Assembly (NCBI GenBank): GCA_902772585.1
Contig: CACYBB010000006.1
Location: forward strand, 21,205 to 85,204
Source: an uncultured Bacteroidales bacterium
Lineage (GTDB): Bacteria > Bacteroidota > Bacteroidia > Bacteroidales > Bacteroidaceae
Length of the DNA: 64,000 nucleotides
Direction: 5' to 3'
How positions within the stretch are numbered: the stretch's first letter is position 1; every line of letters starts with the position of its first letter. The translations under genes were made by a program, and so were the position numbers. A model generated the notes under the pieces. It had not been told where the DNA came from, ran no database searches, and saw nothing but the letters and a program-made list of their open reading frames with translations. This document shows positions 8,186 to 15,999 of the stretch, piece after piece.

Positions 8186-8276
8186 GAAACGAATTGCCAT
8201 AATTAATCGTAATATTTCCATAATACAACTATTATATTATTATGAATAAATTATGAGTATTACGGTTATTCGTTTC
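8186..8276. repeat. 91-bp fold-back (MITE-like) element
   Basis: The ends are perfect inverted 9-mers (GAAACGAAT / ATTCGTTTC). The next ~30 bases on each side stay alignable as imperfect inverted repeats (CC.TAAT...TAAT...CATAATA), leaving only a few bases of loop. It is very AT-rich and lies 10 bases after trpB. Confidence 0.65.
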
Positions 8277-8286
8277 CGATAAAATA

Positions 8287-8328
8287 AAAGCTGCGCCTTA
8301 CTCCTAATGAGTTTGGCACAGCTTTTTT
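8287..8328. terminator. Terminator between convergent trpB and the outer-membrane gene
   Basis: AAAAGCTG.GCC pairs with GGC.CAGCTTTT (one mismatch), followed by a T-run on the plus strand and preceded by A-runs for the minus strand. Confidence 0.75.
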
Positions 8329-8347
8329 ATTGGTTATTGTTTATTGC

Positions 8348-11320
8348 TTAGAATCTGCCAGGGCCTCCAAAGCCACCGCCACCGGGACGACCGCCACCGA
8401 AGCCACCGCCGAAGCCACCACCACGGCCACCACGACCACCGCCAGGACCTCCGAAACCAGGACCACCCTGACCACGACGGTTGGCACCCATACCTCCAAA
8501 GAGGTTCAGACGATAGATGACGTGCAGCATAGCATAGCTGGTAATAGCGTTATACTCCGTATCGGTACGCTGCATAGCCGAGATTGCGCGGCTGAAGGTT
8601 GACTGTTCCTTCAAGATATCATAGAACTGAAGCGACAGCGTCAGTGCGTTGCCACGCAGGAACGACTGTGAAAGCTGGGCATTCCATATGAGCTCGTTGG
8701 TATTCATCGAAGCATCGTTGTAACCACGACGGCTATTCATGTTTATGTTAGTTGACAACTGTGTACCCCAAGGAGCTGTCAGCATGGTGCTGGCACCATA
8801 CGAGAAAGTCCATGTGTCAAGGTTGTTGTTTTCCTGCAGTTCGCTACGGTTGTGATTGTATTCCAACGAACCATTCAGTTCCAACTCAAACCAACTGTTA
8901 CGATAACTGGTAGATAGGCGCTCGCCAATGGTCGTTGCACGTGTCACCGACTTCTGAGAATTCTGATTCAGCAGACTTACGAAACCTACGTTATGTGCAT
9001 AGCGTAACGTCGTGAAGGTGTTGACATTGAAATAGCCTGCAGAGTCGACAGACGTATTGAACATCACCATAGCGAAGGCATTCCAGTTGCCATTGATATT
9101 CTCGGGCTTCGTAATCGTACCACCCGTCTTTTCATCGTAAGTGGTCATCGACGAGATACTGTTGCTGGTAGTCGAGAAGTTTGCATTCACCATCAAGCTA
9201 CGCTGATAGCTCTGCCAGTAGTTGTTATACTGGAAACGCATGCTCTGCGTAAATGAAGGCTTCAAGCCCGGGTTACCCTTGCGGATGTTTAGCGGGTTCG
9301 AGTCGTCGGTAATGTCCAACAGGTCGCTCATTGATGGCTGACTGGTGTTGGCACGGTAGGTCAAGCGCATCTGGCTGACATTAGAAATCTTCCAACGGAA
9401 GTCAGCAGTTGGTGCAAAATTGGTCACTGTACGGGTAGTGTCAGAGTGTACCCCCTTATAGTCTTGAACAAAGTCAGACTTCTGAGGTACCATCTGCACA
9501 CCAATGTTGAGGTTGTATGCATCACGTACCACGCGCAGCATGACCTCGGCTGTATGGATATAGTTTTTGTATTCAGAATAGCGGCTCAAATCAGTAGATT
9601 TGTAGTCCTCAAGAGGTGCGCCGCCCATCAGCGAGAGATAATCATCCCAACCACGATAAGAAGGAACCACGCTCATGAAATCCCATCCATTACCACCCAG
9701 GTCGTAGGTACCACGATCGCTCTTGCTGTACTTATACTGGTACTGGTAAGAGAACTGCAGATAGGTACGGCGCATGATAGGCTCGCTATAGGTCAGACGG
9801 ATGCTGTAGTCCCAGTTCTTGGTAGGCGTTACTGCATAGCGGTTGTTCTCCACATTGGGCATTGTGCCATAGTAGTTCACCAGATCATTAGAGAACGACT
9901 TGCTCAAGCCCTCACTGTAGTTGGCGCCAAGACGCAGCGTAATGTTGCGACCATAGTTGTTGAGTTTGCGGTTATACTGTCCCCAGCCACCAACGCTCTT
10001 GTTATCGCTATAGCTCAGGCTATTGCTGAGGTTGCTGTTCTTGACAATACTGTTACCTTCTGCGTCTTTCTCATTGACAAGTTGAGCCAGCTGACTCAGC
10101 GGGTCTGTAATACCATTAATACTATAGGGGTCCTTGCTGAAAGTAGCACTCGAACCATCAGTCAGTCCGTCACTTGAATTGTAGTTAAACTGCGGACGGA
10201 ACATGATGTTGGTCATGGAATCGGGCGTCCACTCGATACGGAATTGACCATTCCAAGCGTTCGAGCGCGACAGATTGTTGCTGAGTCGGTTGCCAAATGA
10301 ACTAACTGAAGAACTCATAAAACTCTCAGAAGCCGTCTTGCTGACAGCATCACCGTCACTGTGGTTCCAACGGATGCTACCATCCACGGTAATCAGGTCA
10401 GTCTTCTCATAGTTCAGGTTCAGACCCGTCATCTTCGTAGCTGTCAGGCCCTGACGGCCACCGCCGAAGCGACCACCGCCACCACCAAAGCCCATATCAT
10501 TGACGTTGTTAGCACTGGTCATCAGGAATGCCTTAAAGTCATCTTTCATCAAACCGCCAAATATACGGCCTGAGTAACGGTCCTTCGTACCAGCTGCCAG
10601 GTCGGCATTGACCATAATACCCTTGTTCATACCAGTCTTGATGCCAAAGTCGAGCACGGTCTCTTCCTCACCGTCATCAATACCACTGACACGAGCCAGG
10701 TCGCTCTTCTGGTCGTATGCACGCACGCGCTCAATAATGTTTGTCGGCAGGTTCTTCAAGGCGGTCTTCGTGTCACCCGTCATAAACTCCTTACCGTCAA
10801 CCTTAATCTTCTTCACCTCCTTACCGTTGATGGTAATCTTACCGTCGTCATCCACCTGTGCGCCAGGCAGACGCTTCACCAGTTCCTCCACAACGGATCC
10901 CTCTGGTGTACGATAGGCAGAAGCATTATATATAAAGGTATCAGCCTTCACGATGACCTTCGACGCATTACCCGTCACCACAGTGTTTTTCAGCATGATG
11001 GCGTCGGGCTTCAGCGTCAGCGTACCCAAGGCAACATCCTTGTCGTCAGTCACGCTGACACGCTTGGTGAAAGGTTTGAAACCCACACAGGTTATCTGCA
11101 GAATGTAGGTACCTGCCTTTGGTGCTGACACACGGAATTTACCTTCCATTGAGGTCAGTCCGCCAGTCACCAGTGTAGAGTCAGTACGAAGCAGTTTTAC
11201 GGTGGTCTGTGCTACTGGCTCCTGGGTGTCACTCTCGACTACCACACCACTCACATGGCGCTGGGCCATCACTACCACACTACTCAGTAAGAATAGGATA
11301 ATAAATAGATGCTTTCTCAT
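8348..11320 (-). CDS. TonB-like outer-membrane beta-barrel protein with Gly/Arg-rich C-terminal tail
   Basis: A signal peptide (residues 1-19, ending VVMAQ) is followed by a carboxypeptidase-regulatory-like Ig domain (HVSGVVVESDTQEPVAQTTV, ~21-105), a plug-like region (~115-215; TPEGSVVEELVKRLPGAQV, VKKIKVDGKEFMTGD) and a long barrel rich in aromatic strands. This is the 'outer membrane beta-barrel family' of Bacteroidota, relatives of TonB receptors usually without a TonB box and without SusD. The last ~50 residues are almost only Gly, Arg, Pro and Phe (RGGRGGGFGGGFGGGRPGGG); Gly-rich stretches also occur near residue 280. The promoter region carries an ECF-like motif (11351-11374) shared with the DUF4890 gene at 12660, which has a similar tail. 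The substrate is unknown; a role in envelope stress or export is inference. Confidence 0.85.
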   Translation of the reverse strand: MRKHLFIILFLLSSVVVMAQRHVSGVVVESDTQEPVAQTTVKLLRTDSTLVTGGLTSMEGKFRVSAPKAGTYILQITCVGFKPFTKRVSVTDDKDVALGTLTLKPDAIMLKNTVVTGNASKVIVKADTFIYNASAYRTPEGSVVEELVKRLPGAQVDDDGKITINGKEVKKIKVDGKEFMTGDTKTALKNLPTNIIERVRAYDQKSDLARVSGIDDGEEETVLDFGIKTGMNKGIMVNADLAAGTKDRYSGRIFGGLMKDDFKAFLMTSANNVNDMGFGGGGGRFGGGRQGLTATKMTGLNLNYEKTDLITVDGSIRWNHSDGDAVSKTASESFMSSSVSSFGNRLSNNLSRSNAWNGQFRIEWTPDSMTNIMFRPQFNYNSSDGLTDGSSATFSKDPYSINGITDPLSQLAQLVNEKDAEGNSIVKNSNLSNSLSYSDNKSVGGWGQYNRKLNNYGRNITLRLGANYSEGLSKSFSNDLVNYYGTMPNVENNRYAVTPTKNWDYSIRLTYSEPIMRRTYLQFSYQYQYKYSKSDRGTYDLGGNGWDFMSVVPSYRGWDDYLSLMGGAPLEDYKSTDLSRYSEYKNYIHTAEVMLRVVRDAYNLNIGVQMVPQKSDFVQDYKGVHSDTTRTVTNFAPTADFRWKISNVSQMRLTYRANTSQPSMSDLLDITDDSNPLNIRKGNPGLKPSFTQSMRFQYNNYWQSYQRSLMVNANFSTTSNSISSMTTYDEKTGGTITKPENINGNWNAFAMVMFNTSVDSAGYFNVNTFTTLRYAHNVGFVSLLNQNSQKSVTRATTIGERLSTSYRNSWFELELNGSLEYNHNRSELQENNNLDTWTFSYGASTMLTAPWGTQLSTNINMNSRRGYNDASMNTNELIWNAQLSQSFLRGNALTLSLQFYDILKEQSTFSRAISAMQRTDTEYNAITSYAMLHVIYRLNLFGGMGANRRGQGGPGFGGPGGGRGGRGGGFGGGFGGGRPGGGGFGGPGRF

Positions 11321-11350
11321 TGTTATGAATGATTGATTTTTTGTTATCTA

Positions 11351-11374
11351 TGACGCACGAAAAGTAGAAAAGTT
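11351..11374 (-). promoter_or_regulatory. Putative ECF sigma promoter of the barrel gene
   Basis: Read on the minus strand, AAACTTTTC is followed by TGCGTCATA with 14 bases between AACTT and CGTCA. No TAnnTTTG box is present. The same two 9-mers stand upstream of the gene at 12660, with 15 bases between. The layout (AAC..., then CGTCA) resembles ECF-type -35/-10 elements. Confidence 0.6.
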
Positions 11375-11449
11375 TAATAATTCAGGAAAAAAATAACGTA
11401 AAAATTACAATAATACCTCATTTTTTATACGAGTTTGCTCAAATTGTAT

Positions 11450-11457
11450 TAATTTTG
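11450..11457 (+). promoter_or_regulatory. -7 box for aroB
   Basis: TAATTTTG, 16 bases before the aroB ATG; no clear -33 box. Confidence 0.6.
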
Positions 11458-11473
11458 CACCCCAAAAGCAACT

Positions 11474-12529
11474 ATGGACCAGCAAAAGGTAGTCATATCA
11501 CAACATCTAGAGCAGTCGCTCAGCCAAGCTTTGGCCGAGTGCACTTTCGACCGTCTCTTCGTCCTCGTAGACGAAACGACCAAGAAATGTTGCCTCCCAA
11601 CGCTATCATCCGCCATCAGACATCTGCCATCAGACATCGGTATCATTACCATTGGTGCCACTGATCAGCACAAGACGCTCGACACCCTTAGTCATGTGTG
11701 GAGCGAACTGCAGCGTATGGGTGCTACACGCCACTCGCTGATGATCAATCTGGGCGGAGGCATGGTGACCGACTTGGGAGGCTTTGCTGCATCTACCTTC
11801 AAGCGTGGCATACATTATATCAATATACCCACCACCCTGCTGTCCATGGTCGACGCCTCTGTTGGCGGTAAGACCGGCATCAACTTCGGAGGTCTGAAGA
11901 ATGAGATTGGTGTCTTCAACAATGCCGATTGCGTCATTCTTGACACCACGTTCCTGAAGACCCTCGACCAGGAGAACATCCTCTCAGGCTATGCCGAGAT
12001 GCTGAAGCACGGACTTATCGACAGCGAAGCCCATTGGGCAGAATTGCTTGGTAATCCAGAAAATCTGGATAATCTAGAGAGACTTGCCACTTTAGTTGCC
12101 CGCAGCGTTGCCGTCAAGCAGCGCATTGTCACCGAGGACCCCACAGAACGTGGCCTGCGCAAGGCGCTGAATCTGGGACATACCGCTGGGCATGCTTTCG
12201 AGTCACTGACGCTGGAGCGTACCCCCATCCTTCACGGCTATGCTGTAGCCTACGGACTGGTGGTCGAACTCTATCTGTCGTGCGTAAAGACGGGCTTCCC
12301 CACCGACAAGATGCGCCAGACGGTACAATTTATCAAAGAGCACTATGGCCGTATGGCCATCACCTGTGATGACTATCCCCACTTGCTGGAGTTGATGCAT
12401 CACGATAAGAAGAATGAGGGCAGCGCCATCAACTTCACCCTCTTGGCCGACATTGGTGATCTGCGTATCAACCAGACAGCCACTGAGGAGGAGATCAAAG
12501 AAGCCCTCGACTTCTATAGAGAGAACTAA
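11474..12529 (+). CDS. aroB: 3-dehydroquinate synthase
   Basis: Second step of the shikimate pathway: converts DAHP to 3-dehydroquinate using NAD+ and a divalent metal. The sequence shows the NAD-binding loop (NLGGGMVTDLGGFAASTFKRG), the substrate/metal region (IPTTLLSMVDASVGGKTGINF, and LNLGHTAGHAFE with the metal-binding His) and HGYAVAYG with a second His. Length is 351 residues, normal. There are no other aro genes nearby. A terminator follows at 12581-12617, shared by convergence with the DUF4890 gene. Confidence 0.95.
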   Translation: MDQQKVVISQHLEQSLSQALAECTFDRLFVLVDETTKKCCLPTLSSAIRHLPSDIGIITIGATDQHKTLDTLSHVWSELQRMGATRHSLMINLGGGMVTDLGGFAASTFKRGIHYINIPTTLLSMVDASVGGKTGINFGGLKNEIGVFNNADCVILDTTFLKTLDQENILSGYAEMLKHGLIDSEAHWAELLGNPENLDNLERLATLVARSVAVKQRIVTEDPTERGLRKALNLGHTAGHAFESLTLERTPILHGYAVAYGLVVELYLSCVKTGFPTDKMRQTVQFIKEHYGRMAITCDDYPHLLELMHHDKKNEGSAINFTLLADIGDLRINQTATEEEIKEALDFYREN

Positions 12530-12580
12530 TAATAGCAAATAGGAACACTACTACCTATTTAAATTTGCTAATTAACCAAC

Positions 12581-12617
12581 GTAGGGTCTATCCGTGAGGA
12601 CAGACCCTACATTTTTC
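12581..12617 (+). terminator. Intrinsic terminator of aroB
   Basis: A perfect 9-bp stem GTAGGGTCT / AGACCCTAC with a 12-base loop, then ATTTTT. Confidence 0.85.
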
Positions 12618-12659
12618 TGTTTTGCTTAAATTGCAACGCCACACTAAGACCTTCAGGTC

Positions 12660-13175
12660 TTAGAACTGTGGACGAGGACCACCCTGACCACCGAAGCCTC
12701 CACGACGACCACCACGACCTGGGCCACCGAATCCACGACGCTGTGGACGAGACTCCTGATACTTCTTATACTGGTCTTCAGTCAATATCTCCTTCAACTT
12801 CTTCTCATATTCCTGACGCTGCTCCATGCGCTGCTGCATCTCCTTCTGCATCTCCTCACGCTGAGCTTCAGTCATCTGAGGACGCTTCGGACGCTGCTGA
12901 CCATTCTGTGCTGATGCACCAGACTCACCGTCGGGACGCTGTGGACGAGGACCACGCATGCCAGGTCCGGCAATCACCTTCTCATACTCCTTGTTCAGTG
13001 CCAGCACCTTCGTCTTCTGCTCGTCAGTCAACTTCAGGTTATCACTCATGCGCTCGGTCATCTGCTCCGGAGTTATCTGGCGTGGACCACGTGGCTGCTG
13101 CTTGTTGTCATTCTCTTGAGCCTGCATTGCTGTCATCGACAGGAGGGCTACCATCATCAATACGATCTTCTTCAT
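12660..13175 (-). CDS. DUF4890 periplasmic protein (Spy/CpxP-like) with Gly/Arg-rich tail
   Basis: Signal peptide of ~19 residues (MKKIVLMMVALLSMTAMQAQ). The mature part has two helical segments with LTDEQ-type motifs (LKLTDEQKTKVLALNKEYEKV and KEILTEDQYKKYQE), as in Spy/CpxP periplasmic chaperones, and a long Gln/Glu/Met-rich helix (about residues 100-130). The C-terminus is Gly/Arg/Phe-rich (RRGFGGPGRGGRRGGFGGQ), much like the tail of the barrel protein at 8348. Family members in Bacteroidota often belong to ECF sigma regulons. The ECF-like motif at 13261-13285 supports co-regulation with the barrel gene. A chaperone or envelope-stress role is inference. Confidence 0.8.
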   Translation of the reverse strand: MKKIVLMMVALLSMTAMQAQENDNKQQPRGPRQITPEQMTERMSDNLKLTDEQKTKVLALNKEYEKVIAGPGMRGPRPQRPDGESGASAQNGQQRPKRPQMTEAQREEMQKEMQQRMEQRQEYEKKLKEILTEDQYKKYQESRPQRRGFGGPGRGGRRGGFGGQGGPRPQF

Positions 13176-13260
13176 AATTGTTAGTTTTTAAAGGGTTATA
13201 CTTAATTTTATTTTCGTTTTCGTTTTTTGTTTTTGTTTCGTTCAACGTTTTCTGATATTA

Positions 13261-13285
13261 TGACGCATCAAAGGGTTGAAAAGTT
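13261..13285 (-). promoter_or_regulatory. Putative ECF sigma promoter of the DUF4890 gene
   Basis: On the minus strand AAACTTTTC, then TGCGTCATA, with 15 bases between AACTT and CGTCA. It matches the motif before the gene at 8348-11320. About 85 bases of T-rich leader (minus strand: A-rich) lie between it and the ATG. Confidence 0.6.
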
Positions 13286-13364
13286 TAATCGCCTACCCAC
13301 CTCTTTCAGCGAACGCCCTCCTTTCTTCAGCCAACCCGCAAAAACAAAATACCAAATCTTAGGT

Positions 13365-13396
13365 ATTGCACAGTTCACCGAAACCCCGTACCTTTG
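13365..13396 (+). promoter_or_regulatory. Orphan promoter facing a non-coding stretch
   Basis: ATTG (13365-13368), 20 bases, TACCTTTG (13389-13396). No plus-strand protein gene follows; the next gene to the right is on the minus strand. Confidence 0.7.
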
Positions 13397-13400
13397 CACT

Positions 13401-13498
13401 CAGAAAATTTAGCCATATAACCACATAAAATCAGCTCAAGATAAAGTATTTGTTTAGTTAGGAAAAAGGGACCTGCCGCGAGGCAAGTCCCTTTATTG
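13401..13498 (+). ncRNA. Candidate small RNA, about 95 nt
   Basis: It lies between the orphan promoter and a strong hairpin (AAAGGGAC 13465-13472 with GTCCCTTT 13487-13494, inner GCC/GGC) ending in TTTATT. The interval has no ATG, so a peptide is unlikely. The hairpin could instead serve only as the terminator of the phosphatase gene, which ends at 13514 on the other strand. No known RNA family was recognised. Confidence 0.45.
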
Positions 13499-13513
13499 TA
13501 CGTAGGAAAGTTA

Positions 13514-14803
13514 TTACTGGGCAAACTTGGCCAGTTTGTCGGACCAGTACTTACGGAGGTCTGCCCACTTATAATAATAAGGTGTAGAGGTGGAAGCCAC
13601 GGGCAGCGTTACTTCACGCTCGTTGAGCAAGGCCTTGACAAGGATGTCACCCTCGCCGCTCTTCGGTTTGTATAAGATGAGCTGGATATTGCAACCCATG
13701 GGGAAAATCTTGTAGTTGCGCCAATACTTCTCCAACTGCTCGAAGTCGAGGATGCTGGCACCGCAGTTACCTAACTCCATGAGACAAGCCAACGGCATGA
13801 CACATACCTCATGACCGAAACGCATGGTGGCCTGAGGCTTGCCGATGGTGACGCAGGTGTCAGCGGTCTCGATGATGTTCTTCAGTAGGTTATACTGACT
13901 GAAAGCCATGACATTACCCGTCTGTGGGGCATTGCCGTAGCGAACATACCAGCTGACATTGTCGATGCGCCACTGGTCGTAGAGCTCCTCGTTAGTGAAG
14001 AGGTGGAGCATGTCGTAGCCATCGTCGTGGCTCTGCATATTGATAACCACCTCAAAGAGATTGCGCATCAGCTTCTTCTGCTGGATGCTGTCGTTGACCC
14101 ATCTGGGATCGTTGAAGAGCAGCATCATGAGGTGTTCGGGATGGGTATTCTTGTCAGAGAACTCCTGGACTGCCTTGCGGTCCATGTTTTCACGAGCCTC
14201 CTTGACCTTGCCGCTGTGGGGCTGATTCAGATAGTACTGCAGACTCTCACTGACATCATTGTGGATGCGTGCCGTGGGATTGGCAGCCATCAGTTCCTCA
14301 CACTCGGCAACCATCGACAAGACACAACGCGTCACCACCGTACTGCGGGCATCGATAGCCACGCCAGGACTCTTGAAAATCTCGGGGAAGTGCTGAGCAA
14401 TACGTTTGCCGATGCCGTGGTGCTGACGCTCACCAACGGTGGTGAGATCGCCAAGGCGCTTGTCGGTGGTTTTGTTGAACTCCTCCAGCTGCTGGAGCGT
14501 CTTCTGACCAGTAGCCGTCAGTTTGCCCTGCTGGTTGGCCCTGCGCAACGGAGCGAGCACACGTTCGTAGCTGTCCTCGGCGATGAGCCAGCGCGAGCCG
14601 TGACGACCGTAGTGCGTAAAATAGAACGGCGTATAGCCAGCAGGCGCTGCCGTGTACTTGAAATCAGGGAGCTGACGGTCGTAGTCCACATAGTTAGAAC
14701 CTGCCAACCAGGGATTGGCCTTGATATCGTCACGAGCGGTCTGTGCCGCAATGGTGACAGTCATGCCGACTAACAGCATGACGACTGAGAACAGTTTCTT
14801 CAT
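13514..14803 (-). CDS. Periplasmic histidine-type phosphatase (acid phosphatase / MINPP-like)
   Basis: A branch-2 histidine phosphatase, the clan of phytases and multiple inositol polyphosphate phosphatases. A signal peptide (~20 residues ending TIAAQ) places it in the periplasm. The nucleophile motif is HYGRHGSRW, with His at residue 68. The proton-donor region reads MRFGHEVCVMPL, i.e. His-Glu rather than the HAE/HAET seen in Bacteroides MINPP; the family usually has H-[AD/E]. Length is 429 residues. Its ATG overlaps the stop of the upstream AAA-CYTH gene by 4 bases, so the two are translationally coupled. Substrate unknown; an inositol phosphate is a reasonable guess. Confidence 0.85.
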   Translation of the reverse strand: MKKLFSVVMLLVGMTVTIAAQTARDDIKANPWLAGSNYVDYDRQLPDFKYTAAPAGYTPFYFTHYGRHGSRWLIAEDSYERVLAPLRRANQQGKLTATGQKTLQQLEEFNKTTDKRLGDLTTVGERQHHGIGKRIAQHFPEIFKSPGVAIDARSTVVTRCVLSMVAECEELMAANPTARIHNDVSESLQYYLNQPHSGKVKEARENMDRKAVQEFSDKNTHPEHLMMLLFNDPRWVNDSIQQKKLMRNLFEVVINMQSHDDGYDMLHLFTNEELYDQWRIDNVSWYVRYGNAPQTGNVMAFSQYNLLKNIIETADTCVTIGKPQATMRFGHEVCVMPLACLMELGNCGASILDFEQLEKYWRNYKIFPMGCNIQLILYKPKSGEGDILVKALLNEREVTLPVASTSTPYYYKWADLRKYWSDKLAKFAQ

Positions 14804-15897
14804 CGACGTAGTGCTATGTTATAGTTATAGTATTGTTTGTTGCCGGTAATGTCCTGAATGACCTTGATGAACGGCGGGAAGTTGACACTCTCCTGCTCTG
14901 CCACACCCTTGGTCTGCAGCACCATGAGGTTGCTGACGGGTTCGTGGAAAAAGTCAATCTCGAAATACTGGCCTTTCCAGATGAACGAGCGACGCGTCTT
15001 ACGGATGGTGGCACGATAGGGGTCGGCCTGCTGCAACAGCGACTCGTAGAGGGCATTGCTGACCTGGCGCTCAGTCTCCAGTACCTCGGTAGGCGACACG
15101 CGCTTCTTGGTCTTGTGGACGTTGACTACTTCCCCACCCCAGCAACGACGGCGCAAGCGTACCTCCACCCCTGGGTCGGCAACCAGGTAGGTCTGCGTAA
15201 TCTCGCTCTCGATACACTCTGGCAGTTCGCCTGTGAGTTCAACGAGATAGACACGCTCCTCCTCTACCGGCTGTGGCAGTCCCAAGACATTGCTAATCTC
15301 CAGCAGCACGCGGTTCAACTTGGTATCGAAATTGTCGTGGTTGTTGATGACGCGCAGATGAGGATGACCCGTCCACGACTTGTTGACCTTCTTATCCAGG
15401 TCACGTGCCAGCTGTAGTCCCTCCTCATTGGCCTGCTCGTAGCGGGTAGAGTTGGTGGCAGTGGTATAATACTGCTCAGCACCATCGGCAGCAGAGACAA
15501 GGTGCAACACAGCATCGTAGCGTTCCTTGAGTTCGTTGGGCGTAGTACCACACTTCTGGCACAACTCTATCCACATATCGCTGGAGATATAGGCAGAGAT
15601 ATCCAATGTACCACGATCGCAAACCACGAAGGTTGGCTTGCTGCAGGTCTCAGCCAAGCGCATAAAAGAGTCCTCCAGCGCCAGCTGCGTCTGCAGAATG
15701 GCCAGTTCGCCCTCGTAGTAGAGCTTCTTATTGGGCGTCAGGTAGCTCCAGCCGCCCTGGCTGTACATCGTTGGTACTTCGGGCACGGTAAACACCTTGA
15801 AGCCCAGGTTAGAGAAATGTTCGATGATGCGCACCAAGGCCGTGGTCTTGCCGGCACAAGGTCCGCCCGTCAGTACGATTCGCTTTACGTTACTCAT
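14800..15897 (-). CDS. P-loop NTPase (AAA_28) fused to a CYTH-like domain (TTD14-like)
   Basis: The N-terminal ~200 residues are a P-loop kinase-like domain with Walker A GGPCAGKTT (Lys17) and an acidic strand FVVCDRGTLD. The remaining ~165 residues look like a CYTH/triphosphate tunnel domain: charged strand pairs VEVRLRRR, VHKTKKR, IRKTRRSFIWKGQYFEIDFF. This order matches the eukaryotic protein TTD14, which binds GTP and a phosphoinositide. The frame extends to 15930, but the -7 box TATCTTTG lies at 15927-15920, so the ATG at 15897 (MSNVKR, 365 residues) is chosen. The gene is coupled to the histidine phosphatase, hinting at a shared phosphate-ester or inositol-phosphate substrate. Confidence 0.8.
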   Translation of the reverse strand: MSNVKRIVLTGGPCAGKTTALVRIIEHFSNLGFKVFTVPEVPTMYSQGGWSYLTPNKKLYYEGELAILQTQLALEDSFMRLAETCSKPTFVVCDRGTLDISAYISSDMWIELCQKCGTTPNELKERYDAVLHLVSAADGAEQYYTTATNSTRYEQANEEGLQLARDLDKKVNKSWTGHPHLRVINNHDNFDTKLNRVLLEISNVLGLPQPVEEERVYLVELTGELPECIESEITQTYLVADPGVEVRLRRRCWGGEVVNVHKTKKRVSPTEVLETERQVSNALYESLLQQADPYRATIRKTRRSFIWKGQYFEIDFFHEPVSNLMVLQTKGVAEQESVNFPPFIKVIQDITGNKQYYNYNIALRR

Positions 15898-15919
15898 AGT
15901 GGTTGTAGAATATTTGCCG

Positions 15920-15927
15920 CAAAGATA
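15920..15927 (-). promoter_or_regulatory. -7 box for the AAA-CYTH/phosphatase operon
   Basis: TATCTTTG on the minus strand, 22 bases before the ATG at 15897. Confidence 0.7.
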
Positions 15928-15970
15928 CAAAATAATTACGAATTACAAATTACGAATTAGAATTATTTTG

Positions 15971-15978
15971 TACCTTTG
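15971..15978 (+). promoter_or_regulatory. -7 box for the prolyl oligopeptidase
   Basis: TACCTTTG, 21 bases before the ATG. It is preceded by an AT-rich direct repeat (ATTACGAATTACAAATTACGAATT) that also separates it from the divergent promoter. Confidence 0.7.
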
Positions 15979-15999
15979 CACCCAAAATATTAGAAAGAC

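Noticed and set aside
9446-10177. A 243-codon open frame opposite the barrel gene
   Set aside because: Shadow frame; the sense protein has signal peptide, plug and barrel.
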